From assembly GCF_024171955.1 (NCBI RefSeq), contig NZ_JAMTCS010000003.1, positions 338,448-402,447 on the forward strand: a stretch of 64,000 nucleotides of DNA. Reading direction: 5' to 3'. Below the pieces are notes generated by a model, which was given only the letters and a program-made list of their open reading frames with translations, made no database searches and was not told the DNA's origin. This document shows, in pieces, positions 25,926 through 35,708 of this stretch. Source of the DNA: Promicromonospora thailandica. Lineage in GTDB: Bacteria; Actinomycetota; Actinomycetes; Actinomycetales; Cellulomonadaceae. Within the stretch, counting starts at the first letter, position 1, and each line of letters begins with the position of its first letter. A program made the translations under genes and the position numbers.

Positions 25926-26804
25926 TTGAGCAACATCCCGGACGCCCGGACGGTGCCGGTGCCTGACGCGACGCTCGCGAACCCGCGAGCCGACCGGGTC
26001 AGGCAGGTGCGAGCACTGTCCGGGCGTTCGGCGCGCTCGCGGCACGGTCAGTTCCTCGTCGAGGGCCCCCAGGGCGTGCGCGAGGCCGTGCGGCACGCGC
26101 CCGCCGCCGTCCGCGACGTCTACCTGACGCCGGCGGCGGCGGAGCGGTACGCCGAGATCGTCGGCGACGCGCGCGCCGCCGGCCTGTACCTGCACGTCGG
26201 CACGCCCGAGGTGCTCGAGGCGATGAGCCCCGACGCCCAGGGTGTGCTCGCCGTCGTGCGCGGCGAGGCGCCGACCCTGGCCGACGCCCTGGCCGCGCGC
26301 GACCCCGAGCGGGCCGGGCGGCCGTTGCTCGTGGCCGTGCTGGCGGCCGTGCGCGACCCCGGCAACGCGGGCACGGTGATCCGCGCCGCGGACGCCGCCG
26401 GGGCGGACCTCGTCGTCCTGGCGGGGGAGAGCGTCGACGTGCACAACCCCAAGGTGGTGCGCTCGACCGCCGGCTCCCTGTTCCACCTGCCCGTCGTCGC
26501 GGGGATCCCGCTCGACGCGGCGCTGGCCGAGCTGCGGGCCGCGGGCTGCCTCGTGCTCGCGGCCGACGGCGCGGGCGCGCTCGACCTCGACGACCTGCTG
26601 GACGACGCCGGGAGCGGCACCGCGCCCGACCTCGCCGGCCCGACGGCCTGGGTGTTCGGCAACGAGGCCTGGGGGCTGCCCGAGGAGCACCGGGCCCTGG
26701 CCGACGCCGTCGTCCGGGTGCCGATCCGGGGACGGGCCGAGTCGCTCAACCTGGCGACCGCCGCCACGGTCTGCCTGTACGCGAGCAGCCGCGCGCAGCG
26801 CTGA
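25926..26804 (+). CDS. SpoU/TrmH-family rRNA 2'-O-methyltransferase
   Basis: ~292 aa. The N-terminal substrate-binding domain (ALSGRSARSRHGQFLVEGPQGVREAV) is followed by the SPOUT knot domain with its three motifs: DPGNAGTVIRAADAAGADLVVL, AWVFGNEAWGLPEE and VPIRGRAESLNLATAATVCLY. It methylates a ribose in rRNA or tRNA; the exact site is unknown. The start is uncertain: TTG 25926 follows rplT by 2 nt with GAGG adjacent, while GTG 25953 and 25959 are alternatives. It is placed after rplT and before pheST, as in many actinobacteria. Confidence 0.9.
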   Translation: MSNIPDARTVPVPDATLANPRADRVRQVRALSGRSARSRHGQFLVEGPQGVREAVRHAPAAVRDVYLTPAAAERYAEIVGDARAAGLYLHVGTPEVLEAMSPDAQGVLAVVRGEAPTLADALAARDPERAGRPLLVAVLAAVRDPGNAGTVIRAADAAGADLVVLAGESVDVHNPKVVRSTAGSLFHLPVVAGIPLDAALAELRAAGCLVLAADGAGALDLDDLLDDAGSGTAPDLAGPTAWVFGNEAWGLPEEHRALADAVVRVPIRGRAESLNLATAATVCLYASSRAQR

Positions 26805-26858
26805 GCCGTGCCCACGCTCACGGTGTCCGGCCCACGGTGTCCGGACTACCGTGGTCGG

Positions 26859-27314
26859 ATGAGGTACATCCCTGACCTGAGGCGCATCAGCGAGGCCGCT
26901 GCCGAGTCGTTCGGCGTGCGGCAGGTGTACGGCGAGCCGGTGGAGCGCGACGGTGTGGTCGTCGTCCCGGCGGTGCGCGTGGTCTCCGGAGGCGGTGCGG
27001 GCGGCGGGGGTGGCAGCGACGCCGGGTCGGCGGCCGGTCCCGCTGCCGAGCCGGGCGCCGAACCGGACGACGCGGAGGCCCCGGCCGCCGACGGTGCGCC
27101 GGCCGGCGACGAGCCGCGCCCGCCGGCCGAGGGCGGGGGTGGGGGCGTGGGCTTCGGCCGGCGCGCCGAACCTGCCGGAGCCTTCGTCCTCGACGACCGT
27201 GGCGTGCGCTGGGTGCCGGCCCTCGACGTGAACCGGATCGTCCTGGGCGGGCAGGTGGCGTTCGTGCTGGCGGCCGTCGTCGTCGGCTGGGCGCTGACCC
27301 GCCGCCGCAGGTAG
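26859..27314 (+). CDS. GerW/YtfJ-like protein with C-terminal membrane anchor
   Basis: 151 aa. The start RISEAAAESFGVRQVYGEPVERDGVVVVPAVRV and the later GGGGGVGFGRRAEPAGAFVLDDRGVRWVP match the GerW (YtfJ) pattern: a glycine-rich loop, then an 'ARPVG.i.i' strand. Between them is a ~45-residue acidic, Ala/Pro/Gly-rich insert. The C-terminus has one hydrophobic segment (IVLGGQVAFVLAAVVVGWAL) with a positive tail. In Bacillus GerW is linked to spore germination; here the organism probably does not sporulate, so the role is unknown. TACCGT 7 nt before the ATG suggests a leaderless transcript. Confidence 0.75.
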   Translation: MRYIPDLRRISEAAAESFGVRQVYGEPVERDGVVVVPAVRVVSGGGAGGGGGSDAGSAAGPAAEPGAEPDDAEAPAADGAPAGDEPRPPAEGGGGGVGFGRRAEPAGAFVLDDRGVRWVPALDVNRIVLGGQVAFVLAAVVVGWALTRRRR

Positions 27315-27350
27315 GGCGGGGCGGGGCGCGCTCGCGCCTAGGATCGTGCC

Positions 27351-27947
27351 GTGCGGTTGTTCACGGCGGTCGTCCCGCCCCCGAGCGTCCTTGACCACCT
27401 CGAGCTCGCGATCGACGGCGTACCCGCGTCGCCGCGCTGGGTGCCGCGGGAGAACCTGCACATCACGCTCGCGTTCTACGCCGACCTGCCCGAGGGGACG
27501 GTCCCTGAGCTGTGCGAGGAGCTCGCTGCCGTGGCGCGCAAGCACGGCCCGGTCGACCTGCGGCTGCGTGGTGCCGGGTCGTTCGGTGCCCGCGTCCTGT
27601 GGATCGGCGTCGACGGGCGGACGGACGCGCTGCGCGACCTGGCCGCCGACTGCCTGGCGGCCTCGCCCCGCGAGGTGCCCGACGACGTGAAGCCGCACCG
27701 TGCGCACGTCACCGTGGCCCGGGCACGCGCCGGCCAGGTGAAGCCGCCGCGCGGCCGGGACCGCTGGGGCAAGCGCGGCGGTGGCGAGCCGCGCTCCGCG
27801 CTGGAGCCCGCCGCGCAGGCGCTGTCCGTCTACGCGGGGCCGGCATGGACGGCGGACACCCTCGCGCTCGTCGAGTCGCGCCCCGGGGAGGGGCCGCAGG
27901 GCGGGCCGCTCTACGACGTCGTGGAGACCTGGTCGCTCGACGGCTGA
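27351..27947 (+). CDS. thpR: RNA 2',3'-cyclic phosphodiesterase (2'-5' RNA ligase family)
   Basis: 198 aa, 2H phosphoesterase. Both catalytic HxTx motifs are visible: HITLAF near residue 39 and HVTVAR near residue 122. The rest follows the ThpR pattern (MRLFTAVVPPPSVLDHL, WVPRENLHITLAFYADLP). It hydrolyses 2',3'-cyclic phosphates in RNA, with possible ligase activity in vitro. The GTG start is 8 nt after a TAGGAT -10-like hexamer, with no Shine-Dalgarno sequence: a leaderless candidate. Confidence 0.88.
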   Translation: MRLFTAVVPPPSVLDHLELAIDGVPASPRWVPRENLHITLAFYADLPEGTVPELCEELAAVARKHGPVDLRLRGAGSFGARVLWIGVDGRTDALRDLAADCLAASPREVPDDVKPHRAHVTVARARAGQVKPPRGRDRWGKRGGGEPRSALEPAAQALSVYAGPAWTADTLALVESRPGEGPQGGPLYDVVETWSLDG

Positions 27948-29324
<1,377 letters not shown>

Positions 29325-29325
29325 A

Positions 29326-31884
29326 GTGCCCCTCATCGTGAAGGACTGGCTGGCCGACCACGTCGAGCTGCCCGCCGACCTCACCGCCGAGCAGCTGGCG
29401 GCCGATCTCGTGAAGGTCGGCCTGGAGGAAGAGGCGATCCACCCCGCGGCCGTGACCGGACCGCTGGTGGTCGGCCGCGTGCTGGAGCAGACGCCGGAGC
29501 CCCAGAAGAACGGCAAGACGATCAACTGGTGCCGGGTCGACGTCGGCCCGGAGCACAACGACGAGCAGGGCGCGCGCGGCATCGTGTGCGGCGCGCACAA
29601 CTTCGGCGTCGGTGACCTCGTGGTGGTCGCCCTGCCCGGCACCGTGCTGCCCGGCCCGTTCCCGATCGCCGCGCGCAAGACGTACGGCCACGTGTCCGAC
29701 GGCATGATCTGCTCGGTCCGTGAGCTCGGCATCGGCGAGGACCACGACGGGATCCTGGTCCTGACGCGCGCGGGGCACGACGCCGCCGATCTCACGCCGG
29801 GGCAGGACGCGATCGCGCTCCTCGGCCTGGGCGAGGAGGTCCTGGAGATCAACGTGACGCCGGACCGCGGCTACGCGTTCAGCTACCGCGGGGTGGCCCG
29901 CGAGTACGCGCACTCCACGGGCGCGAAGTTCACCGACCACGGTCTGCCCTCGGGTGCCGAGCCCGCGGCGACCGCGGACGGCTTCGAGGTGCGCGTCCAG
30001 GACGACGCACCGATCAACGGCGTGGCCGGGTGCGACCGGTTCGTGACGCGGATCGTGCGGGGCATCGACCCGTCCGCGCCCACGCCGGCGTGGATGAAGC
30101 ACCGCCTCGAGGGTTCGGGCATGCGCTCGATCTCGCTGGCCGTGGACGTCACCAACTACGTGATGCTCGACCTGGGGCAGCCGCTGCACGCCTACGACCT
30201 CGCCAAGGTCGCTGGCCCGGTCGTCGTGCGCCGGGCCGCGGCGGGCGAGCGGCTCACGACGCTCGACGACGTGGACCGCGCGCTCGACACGGAGGACCTG
30301 CTCATCACCGACTCGCCCGACGGCCCGGGCAGCCGGGTGCTCGGCCTCGCCGGCGTGATGGGGGGCGCCTCCTCCGAGGTCAGCGACACCACCACGGACG
30401 TGCTCGTGGAGGCGGCGCACTTCGACCAGATCACCGTGGCGCGCACCTCGCGGCGGCACAAGCTCTCGAGCGAGGCCGCCAAGCGGTTCGAGCGCGGGGT
30501 CGACCCCCTGCTGCCGCCCGTCGCGGCGCAGCGCGTGGTCGACCTGCTCGTCGAGCTGGGCGGCGGCACCGCCGACCCGGCCGTGAGCGACCTCGACGAG
30601 ACCGCGGGGGCGCTGCCCGGGCCCGTCGAGCTCAAGCTGTCGGAGCCCACGCGGCTCGCGGGCGTCGAGTACACGCCCGAGCAGGTGCGCGGCACGCTCG
30701 AGGAGATCGGCGCGACGGTCGAGCCGGCCCGCGAGGGCGTGCTCACCGTCACGCCGCCCACCTGGCGCCCGGACCTCACCGGACCGGCCGACCTGGTCGA
30801 GGAGGTCGTCCGCATCCAGGGCTACGACCAGGTGCCCTCGGTGCTCCCGTCCGCCCCGGGCGGCCGGGGCCTGACCGCCGAGCAGCGCACGCGCCGGTCG
30901 GTCGCGCGGGCGCTCGCAGAGTCGGGCTTCGTCGAGACGCTCAGCTACCCCTTCGTCGGCACGCCCGAGTACGACGCGCTCGGCCTCCCGGCCGATGACG
31001 AGCGGCGTGCGTCGCTGCGCCTGGTCAACCCCATGGCGGACGACAAGCCGCTGATGCGGTCGACCCTGCTCGTCACGCTGCTCGACACGGTGCGCCGCAA
31101 CGTGTCGCGCGGGCTGACCGACCTCGCCGTGTACGAGGTCGGCCTGGTCACGCGGCCGGCTCCGGGCGCCCCCGCGGCGCCCACGCTGCCCGGCGGCGCA
31201 CGACCCACCGACGAGCAGCTCGCCGCGCTCGACGCCGCTGTGCCGCACCAGCCGCGGCTGGTCGCCGGCGTGCTGACCGGCCGGCGTGAGCTCGCCGGCT
31301 GGTGGGGTGCGGGTCGCGCGGCCGGCTGGGAGGACGCCCTGGCGGCGGCGCGGCTGGTGACCGAGCGGGCCGGGGTCGAGGTCGTCGTCGTGCCGGACAC
31401 GCAGCGGATGCCGTGGCACCCGGGCCGGTGTGCTCGGCTGGAGCTCGCCGACGGCACCGTCGTCGGCCACGCCGGCGAGCTGCACCCCAAGGTCGTCGAG
31501 ACCCTCGGGCTGCCCGCTCGCGCCGCGGCGTTCGAGGTGGACCTGACCGTCCTGGTCGGGGCCGCCTCGGGTGAGCCCGTCGTGGCGACGCCGGTGTCGG
31601 CGTTCCCTGCCGCCAAGGAGGACTTCGCCTTCGTGGTCGACGGTGACGTGCCCGCCGAGGCGGTGCGGTCGGCGATCGTGACCGGCGCCGGTGACCTGCT
31701 GGAGGAGGTCGCGCTGTTCGACGTCTTCACCGGCGAGCAGGTGGGCGAGGGGCGCAAGTCCCTGGCGTACTCGCTCCGCCTGCGGGCCGCGGACCGGACC
31801 CTGTCCGCGCAGGAGGTTCGCGCGGTGCGGGACGCCGTCGTGGAGTCGGCGGCGCAGCGGGTCGGAGCGGTGCTCCGTGGCTGA
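29326..31884 (+). CDS. pheT: Phenylalanyl-tRNA synthetase beta subunit
   Basis: 852 aa, full length. Visible domains: tRNA-binding OB fold (GRVLEQTPEPQKNGKTINWCRVDVG and IVCGAHNFGVGDLVVVALPG), B3/B4 editing domain, B5 domain (PTWRPDLTGPADLVEEVVRIQGYDQVP), catalytic-like domain and a C-terminal anticodon-binding FDX-ACB domain (AFPAAKEDFAFVVDGDVPAEAV). GTG start. Its last 8 nt overlap the start of the following SDR gene. Confidence 0.97.
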   Translation: MPLIVKDWLADHVELPADLTAEQLAADLVKVGLEEEAIHPAAVTGPLVVGRVLEQTPEPQKNGKTINWCRVDVGPEHNDEQGARGIVCGAHNFGVGDLVVVALPGTVLPGPFPIAARKTYGHVSDGMICSVRELGIGEDHDGILVLTRAGHDAADLTPGQDAIALLGLGEEVLEINVTPDRGYAFSYRGVAREYAHSTGAKFTDHGLPSGAEPAATADGFEVRVQDDAPINGVAGCDRFVTRIVRGIDPSAPTPAWMKHRLEGSGMRSISLAVDVTNYVMLDLGQPLHAYDLAKVAGPVVVRRAAAGERLTTLDDVDRALDTEDLLITDSPDGPGSRVLGLAGVMGGASSEVSDTTTDVLVEAAHFDQITVARTSRRHKLSSEAAKRFERGVDPLLPPVAAQRVVDLLVELGGGTADPAVSDLDETAGALPGPVELKLSEPTRLAGVEYTPEQVRGTLEEIGATVEPAREGVLTVTPPTWRPDLTGPADLVEEVVRIQGYDQVPSVLPSAPGGRGLTAEQRTRRSVARALAESGFVETLSYPFVGTPEYDALGLPADDERRASLRLVNPMADDKPLMRSTLLVTLLDTVRRNVSRGLTDLAVYEVGLVTRPAPGAPAAPTLPGGARPTDEQLAALDAAVPHQPRLVAGVLTGRRELAGWWGAGRAAGWEDALAAARLVTERAGVEVVVVPDTQRMPWHPGRCARLELADGTVVGHAGELHPKVVETLGLPARAAAFEVDLTVLVGAASGEPVVATPVSAFPAAKEDFAFVVDGDVPAEAVRSAIVTGAGDLLEEVALFDVFTGEQVGEGRKSLAYSLRLRAADRTLSAQEVRAVRDAVVESAAQRVGAVLRG

Positions 31885-32758
31885 GCCGAGCGGAGGGTCG
31901 CAGGTGGCGCCGGCGGGACAGGTCCCGCCGGCGCGCACCGCGCTGGTCACAGGCGCCTCACGTGGCATCGGCCGGGAGATCGCGCTGGGTCTCGCGCGGG
32001 CAGGGCTGGACGTCGCCCTGCTCGCGCGGGACGCGGAGCGCATCCGGTCCGTCGCCGAGGGCGTCCGGGCGCTCGGCGTGACCGCGGTCGAGCTGACCGC
32101 CGACGTCTCGGACGCGGCGGCCGTGAACGCCGCCGTGGCGCACGCCGAGGAGGTGCTCGGCTCGATCGACCTGCTCGTCAACAACGCGGGTGCGCTGGAG
32201 TCGGAGCACCCCCTGTGGGAGGCGGACCCCGACGAGTGGTGGTCGGTCTTCGAGACCAACGTGCGGGGGCCGTTCCTCTTCGACCGTGCGGTGGTGCCCG
32301 GCATGATCGCGCGCGGCGGCGGGCGGGTCGTCGACCTGGCCTCCGGGGCCAGCTCGCACGAGATGCGGGGCGGCAGCTCGGCGTACAACGCGAGCAAGAC
32401 CGCCCTGCTGCGGCTCGGTGCCAACCTGCACGACGACGGGTTCCGGCACGGGCTGCGGGTCTTCGAGCTCGCGCCTGGCGTGGTGCGCACCGACATGTCG
32501 ACCGGCATGACCCTGCACCAGGGCCGCACCGAGTGGACGTCGGTCGAGCGGGTCACCGACGTGGTGAACGCCATCGCGGCGGGCGAGCTCGACGCCTGCT
32601 CGGGCTGGTTCCTGCGGGTCTCCGACGACACGCCGGAGTCCCTGAAGGAGCGCGCCGCGCAGGTCGCCGCGGAGGGCACCCAGGCCACGGCCCGCCGCCT
32701 CCGCGTGCTCCCGGCGGGCAGCGACGACCCGCTGACGAGAGCCCTCACGACCCGCTGA
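31877..32758 (+). CDS. Short-chain dehydrogenase/reductase
   Basis: 293 aa classical SDR. Rossmann motif TGASRGIG (near residue 25), NNAG (near 105), catalytic Ser in LASGASSHEM and YNASK (YxxxK, near 170), and PGVVRTDM after the active site. Substrate unknown. The likely GTG start (31877) overlaps pheT by 8 nt with GGAG upstream, so translation is probably coupled to the synthetase, although no functional link is known. The 3' end is followed by a 28-bp perfect hairpin. Confidence 0.88.
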   Translation: MAEPSGGSQVAPAGQVPPARTALVTGASRGIGREIALGLARAGLDVALLARDAERIRSVAEGVRALGVTAVELTADVSDAAAVNAAVAHAEEVLGSIDLLVNNAGALESEHPLWEADPDEWWSVFETNVRGPFLFDRAVVPGMIARGGGRVVDLASGASSHEMRGGSSAYNASKTALLRLGANLHDDGFRHGLRVFELAPGVVRTDMSTGMTLHQGRTEWTSVERVTDVVNAIAAGELDACSGWFLRVSDDTPESLKERAAQVAAEGTQATARRLRVLPAGSDDPLTRALTTR

Positions 32759-32837
32759 GTACCCGCCTGGCCCCGCGCCCACCCCGCCCGGCCCCGCCCG
32801 GCGCCGCCCGGGGGCCGAGCCGCGCCCGCCCCCTTCT

Positions 32838-32899
32838 CTTCGAGACCGAGGTTGCTTCGCTTTGACAGGGCTCAAAGCGAAGCAACCTCGGTCTCGAAG
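32838..32899. repeat. Long perfect hairpin between convergent SDR and SGNH-esterase genes
   Basis: 28-nt arms (32838-32865 and 32872-32899, beginning CTTCGAGACCGAGG) pair perfectly around a 6-nt loop CAGGGC. The AT content is higher than in the surroundings. It lies about halfway between two convergent stops, so it may terminate both. Its length and perfection exceed a normal terminator. Confidence 0.75.
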
Positions 32900-32955
32900 G
32901 TGATCGGCGGCGGGTGAGGGGGCCAGCGGCGGGTGAGGGGGCCGGCGGCGGGCCG

Positions 32956-34224
32956 TCAGTGGGTCGAGAGCACCGCGCGCCGGAGGCGGTCCAGCGGCAC
33001 CGACCGGGCGATCGCCGTCTGCCCCGCGATGTTGGCGTGCACGCCGTCCCCGGTGTCGTACTCGGGCCGGATCGAGTTGGCGTTCGCCGGGTCCCGCAGC
33101 ACGGCGTCGAAGTCGAAGACACCGTCGCACGTGCCCGAGCAGTTGCCGCCGCCGCGCACGAACTGGTTGACGACGGCGCGGCGTGCGTTCTGCTCCGCCG
33201 TGTAGCCCGGCCGCGGCGTGATCGGCGTGACGAACACCTTGATCCCCGCCGCGCGCAGCCGGGCGAACGTGTCGCGGTACGCCGCCAGGATGGTCTCGGC
33301 GCTGCAGTTGTTGGCCAGGTCGTTGGTGCCGTAGTAGTAGATGACCGCCTTGACGTCGTGCAGGGCGAGCACGTCGCGGTCCAGCCGGGTGACGCCGTCG
33401 TTGCCGTCGCCCCCGCACGCCGGTGCCGCCGTCGTCCCGGAGATGCCCTCGTTGACCACGGAGATCTGGCGGTCGCCCGGCAGCTCGTCGACGACGCGCC
33501 GTGCGAGCGTGTCGGTCCAGCGCTGGAAGACGGCGGGCGGCGGGCAGCCGGGACCGCAGCTGTCTGCGCCCACGCCGTCGACCACGGAGCTGCCGTACGC
33601 CACCACGGTGCCGCCGACGCGGGGGCCGAGCACGTCCACGGCGCTGACCAGGTAGGTCCAGCCGTGCGTCTCGGGGAAGCCGCCGCCCGAGGTGTCGGTG
33701 GTCCGGTCGCCGCCGTTCGGCGTCGAGAAGTAGTTGGTGCGGCCGGCCAGGTCGTGCAGCATCATCCGGGTGGGGCCGGACAGGTAGAAGCTGACGGCGA
33801 CGTCGGCCAGGTCGGACGTCGCGAGGGCGACCGGGTCGCTCCAGACCTGCCCGCCGGCCGGGATCGACACCCTGCGGGCGCCACCGAAGGTGACGCTGCG
33901 CAAGCTCTCCGGCCGGACGGCGGCACCCCCGGCGCTCAGGCCCGCCGTCGTGGCGTCCACCACCAGCGGCGCCGTACCGAACTGGTTCTGCAGCCGTAGG
34001 CGCAGCGCGGAGCCGCCCTGCGTCACCCGGGTCACGATACGGACCGACCGGTTCTGGAAGGTCTCCGGGCTCAGTCCGGAGGCGCGCTGCTGCGACTGCG
34101 CCCACGACGTCGACCACGTGTCGGCGCGTGGTGCGGACGCCCCCGCGGTGACGCCGCCGCTGACGACGACCCCCGCCGCCGTGACGACCGTGATCAGGGC
34201 ACGTGCAAGGTCTCGGAACACCAT
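32956..34224 (-). CDS. Secreted SGNH/GDSL hydrolase
   Basis: 422 aa. Sec signal peptide (MVFRDLARALITVVTAAGVVVSGGVTAGASA), a beta-rich N-terminal domain of ~170 residues, then the SGNH domain: block I VAYGSSVVDGVGAD with Ser in GSS (replacing GDS), block III YGTNDLANN, and block V DGVHANIAG with the Asp/His pair. Likely an extracellular esterase or lipase, possibly a carbohydrate esterase; the substrate is unknown. It is convergent with pheT-SDR and divergent from the next secreted protein gene. Confidence 0.87.
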   Translation of the reverse strand: MVFRDLARALITVVTAAGVVVSGGVTAGASAPRADTWSTSWAQSQQRASGLSPETFQNRSVRIVTRVTQGGSALRLRLQNQFGTAPLVVDATTAGLSAGGAAVRPESLRSVTFGGARRVSIPAGGQVWSDPVALATSDLADVAVSFYLSGPTRMMLHDLAGRTNYFSTPNGGDRTTDTSGGGFPETHGWTYLVSAVDVLGPRVGGTVVAYGSSVVDGVGADSCGPGCPPPAVFQRWTDTLARRVVDELPGDRQISVVNEGISGTTAAPACGGDGNDGVTRLDRDVLALHDVKAVIYYYGTNDLANNCSAETILAAYRDTFARLRAAGIKVFVTPITPRPGYTAEQNARRAVVNQFVRGGGNCSGTCDGVFDFDAVLRDPANANSIRPEYDTGDGVHANIAGQTAIARSVPLDRLRRAVLSTH

Positions 34225-34414
34225 CGGTCCACCCGCTTCGCTGCTCGGACTGCTCGGCACGGCGGACCGCCCGTGCGGCCCGCCAGAGGGGAACGTACGA
34301 CCCGGGAAACGGACTGTCAACGCTGTCATCAGGAGAGAAGGTTTTTTGCTGGCACGCCCGGTGAGCCGTCCGTACGGTGGACGAGCAGCAGTCCCCTCGA
34401 CCAAGGAGACCACC

Positions 34415-35662
34415 ATGCGCAGTCGTCGTCCCGCACTCGTCGTCGCGACCCTGGGGGTGGTCGCCCTGCTGGCCACGGCGAACCCCGCCGCGGCGGGTCC
34501 CGCCGCAGGCCCGGACCCATCGGGCGACCGGCTCGCGGCGGCCGTCACCCCGCTCACCGCGAGCAACTTCCGCTACACCCTGTCGCACACGCCGTCGGCG
34601 CTGATCTCAGCTCTCGACGCGGCGCTGCCCAACGTGACCATGAGCGCCGTGGCCGACGACGCCAACCGCACCCCGAGCTGTCCCAGCGCCCCGTCGGTCA
34701 CGCACCGCACGGCCTACTACTGCTGGAACGACGGCGACCGGGGCACGAGCGACTGGTACCCGCAGGGCATCACGACGAGCTCCGACGCGTACGGCGAGGG
34801 CACCTACGAGGGCAAGCGCCTCAACCTCGTGAGCTGGTACGACCACGCGGAGGACGGGATCGACAAGGGCGTCCGGATCAGCGTCTCGAACCTGTCGGCG
34901 AGCGCCTCGGCCCCGCCGTACCGGCACGTGCTGCTGGTGGAGCCGAGCGGCACGTCGAGCGCGCCGTCGTACAAGCCGGTGAACGTCCACGCGGGCGGCA
35001 TCATGTGGTACGGCAACCTGCTGTACGTGGCGGACACGTCGGGCGGTTTCCGGGTGTTCGACCTGGACCACCTGTGGCGGGTCTCGACGGGGAGCGCGTC
35101 GAAGGTGGGTCGTCAGCCGGACGGTTCGTACCACGCGTTCGACTACAAGTACGTGCTGCCGCAGACGGCGAAGTTCGCCGACTCGACGGTGGGCGGGTAC
35201 GCGCAGCTGCAGCACTCGTCGGTGTCGCTGGACCGGACGTCGTCGCCGGACTCGGTGGTGGTGAGCGAGTACCGCAGCAAGGACGACCTCGCGAAGGGCG
35301 CTCAGGTGCGCACCGTCCGGGTGCCGATCGACTACACGGACCGGTATCTCGAGCCGGCGTCGGACGGCGTGATCAAGGCGACGGAGGCGTACCGGACGGA
35401 TCTGGAGAGCGTGCAGGGGTCGACGGCGATCGACGGGGAGTTCTTCTTCTCCCAGAGCGACGGGTCGGACCACTCGAACCCGACCTCGGACGGCGACCTG
35501 CACACGTTCCGTGCGCCGTCGGGGTCGCTCGTGCGGCACGGGGACGCGCTGACCGTGGGGGCGGAGGACCTGTCCTACGACCCGACCCGGGACTACCTGT
35601 GGTCGCTGGGGGAGTACCCCGGGTACCGCTGGGTGTACGCGGCGGACGCGTCGTCGTTCTGA
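34415..35662 (+). CDS. Secreted protein of unknown function
   Basis: 415 aa. Clear Sec signal peptide (MRSRRPALVVATLGVVALLATANPAAAGPAAG). The mature part has no motif I can name. It contains aromatic-rich stretches (WYPQGITTSSDAYGEGTYEGKRLNLVSWYDH; VNVHAGGIMWYGNLLYVADTSGGFRVFDLDHLWRV) that look like beta-propeller blades, and two closely spaced Cys (PSCPSAP, AYYCWN). AAGGAG lies 6 nt before the ATG. It is divergent from the SGNH esterase across a 190-nt gap, which may hold shared regulation. Similar 'secreted proteins' occur in Streptomyces (recalled, not checked). Confidence 0.82.
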   Translation: MRSRRPALVVATLGVVALLATANPAAAGPAAGPDPSGDRLAAAVTPLTASNFRYTLSHTPSALISALDAALPNVTMSAVADDANRTPSCPSAPSVTHRTAYYCWNDGDRGTSDWYPQGITTSSDAYGEGTYEGKRLNLVSWYDHAEDGIDKGVRISVSNLSASASAPPYRHVLLVEPSGTSSAPSYKPVNVHAGGIMWYGNLLYVADTSGGFRVFDLDHLWRVSTGSASKVGRQPDGSYHAFDYKYVLPQTAKFADSTVGGYAQLQHSSVSLDRTSSPDSVVVSEYRSKDDLAKGAQVRTVRVPIDYTDRYLEPASDGVIKATEAYRTDLESVQGSTAIDGEFFFSQSDGSDHSNPTSDGDLHTFRAPSGSLVRHGDALTVGAEDLSYDPTRDYLWSLGEYPGYRWVYAADASSF

Positions 35663-35708
35663 GTGCGTCCCCTGGTGAGCGGCGTGCGCCGCACCTAGTC
35701 TGAGTGCG

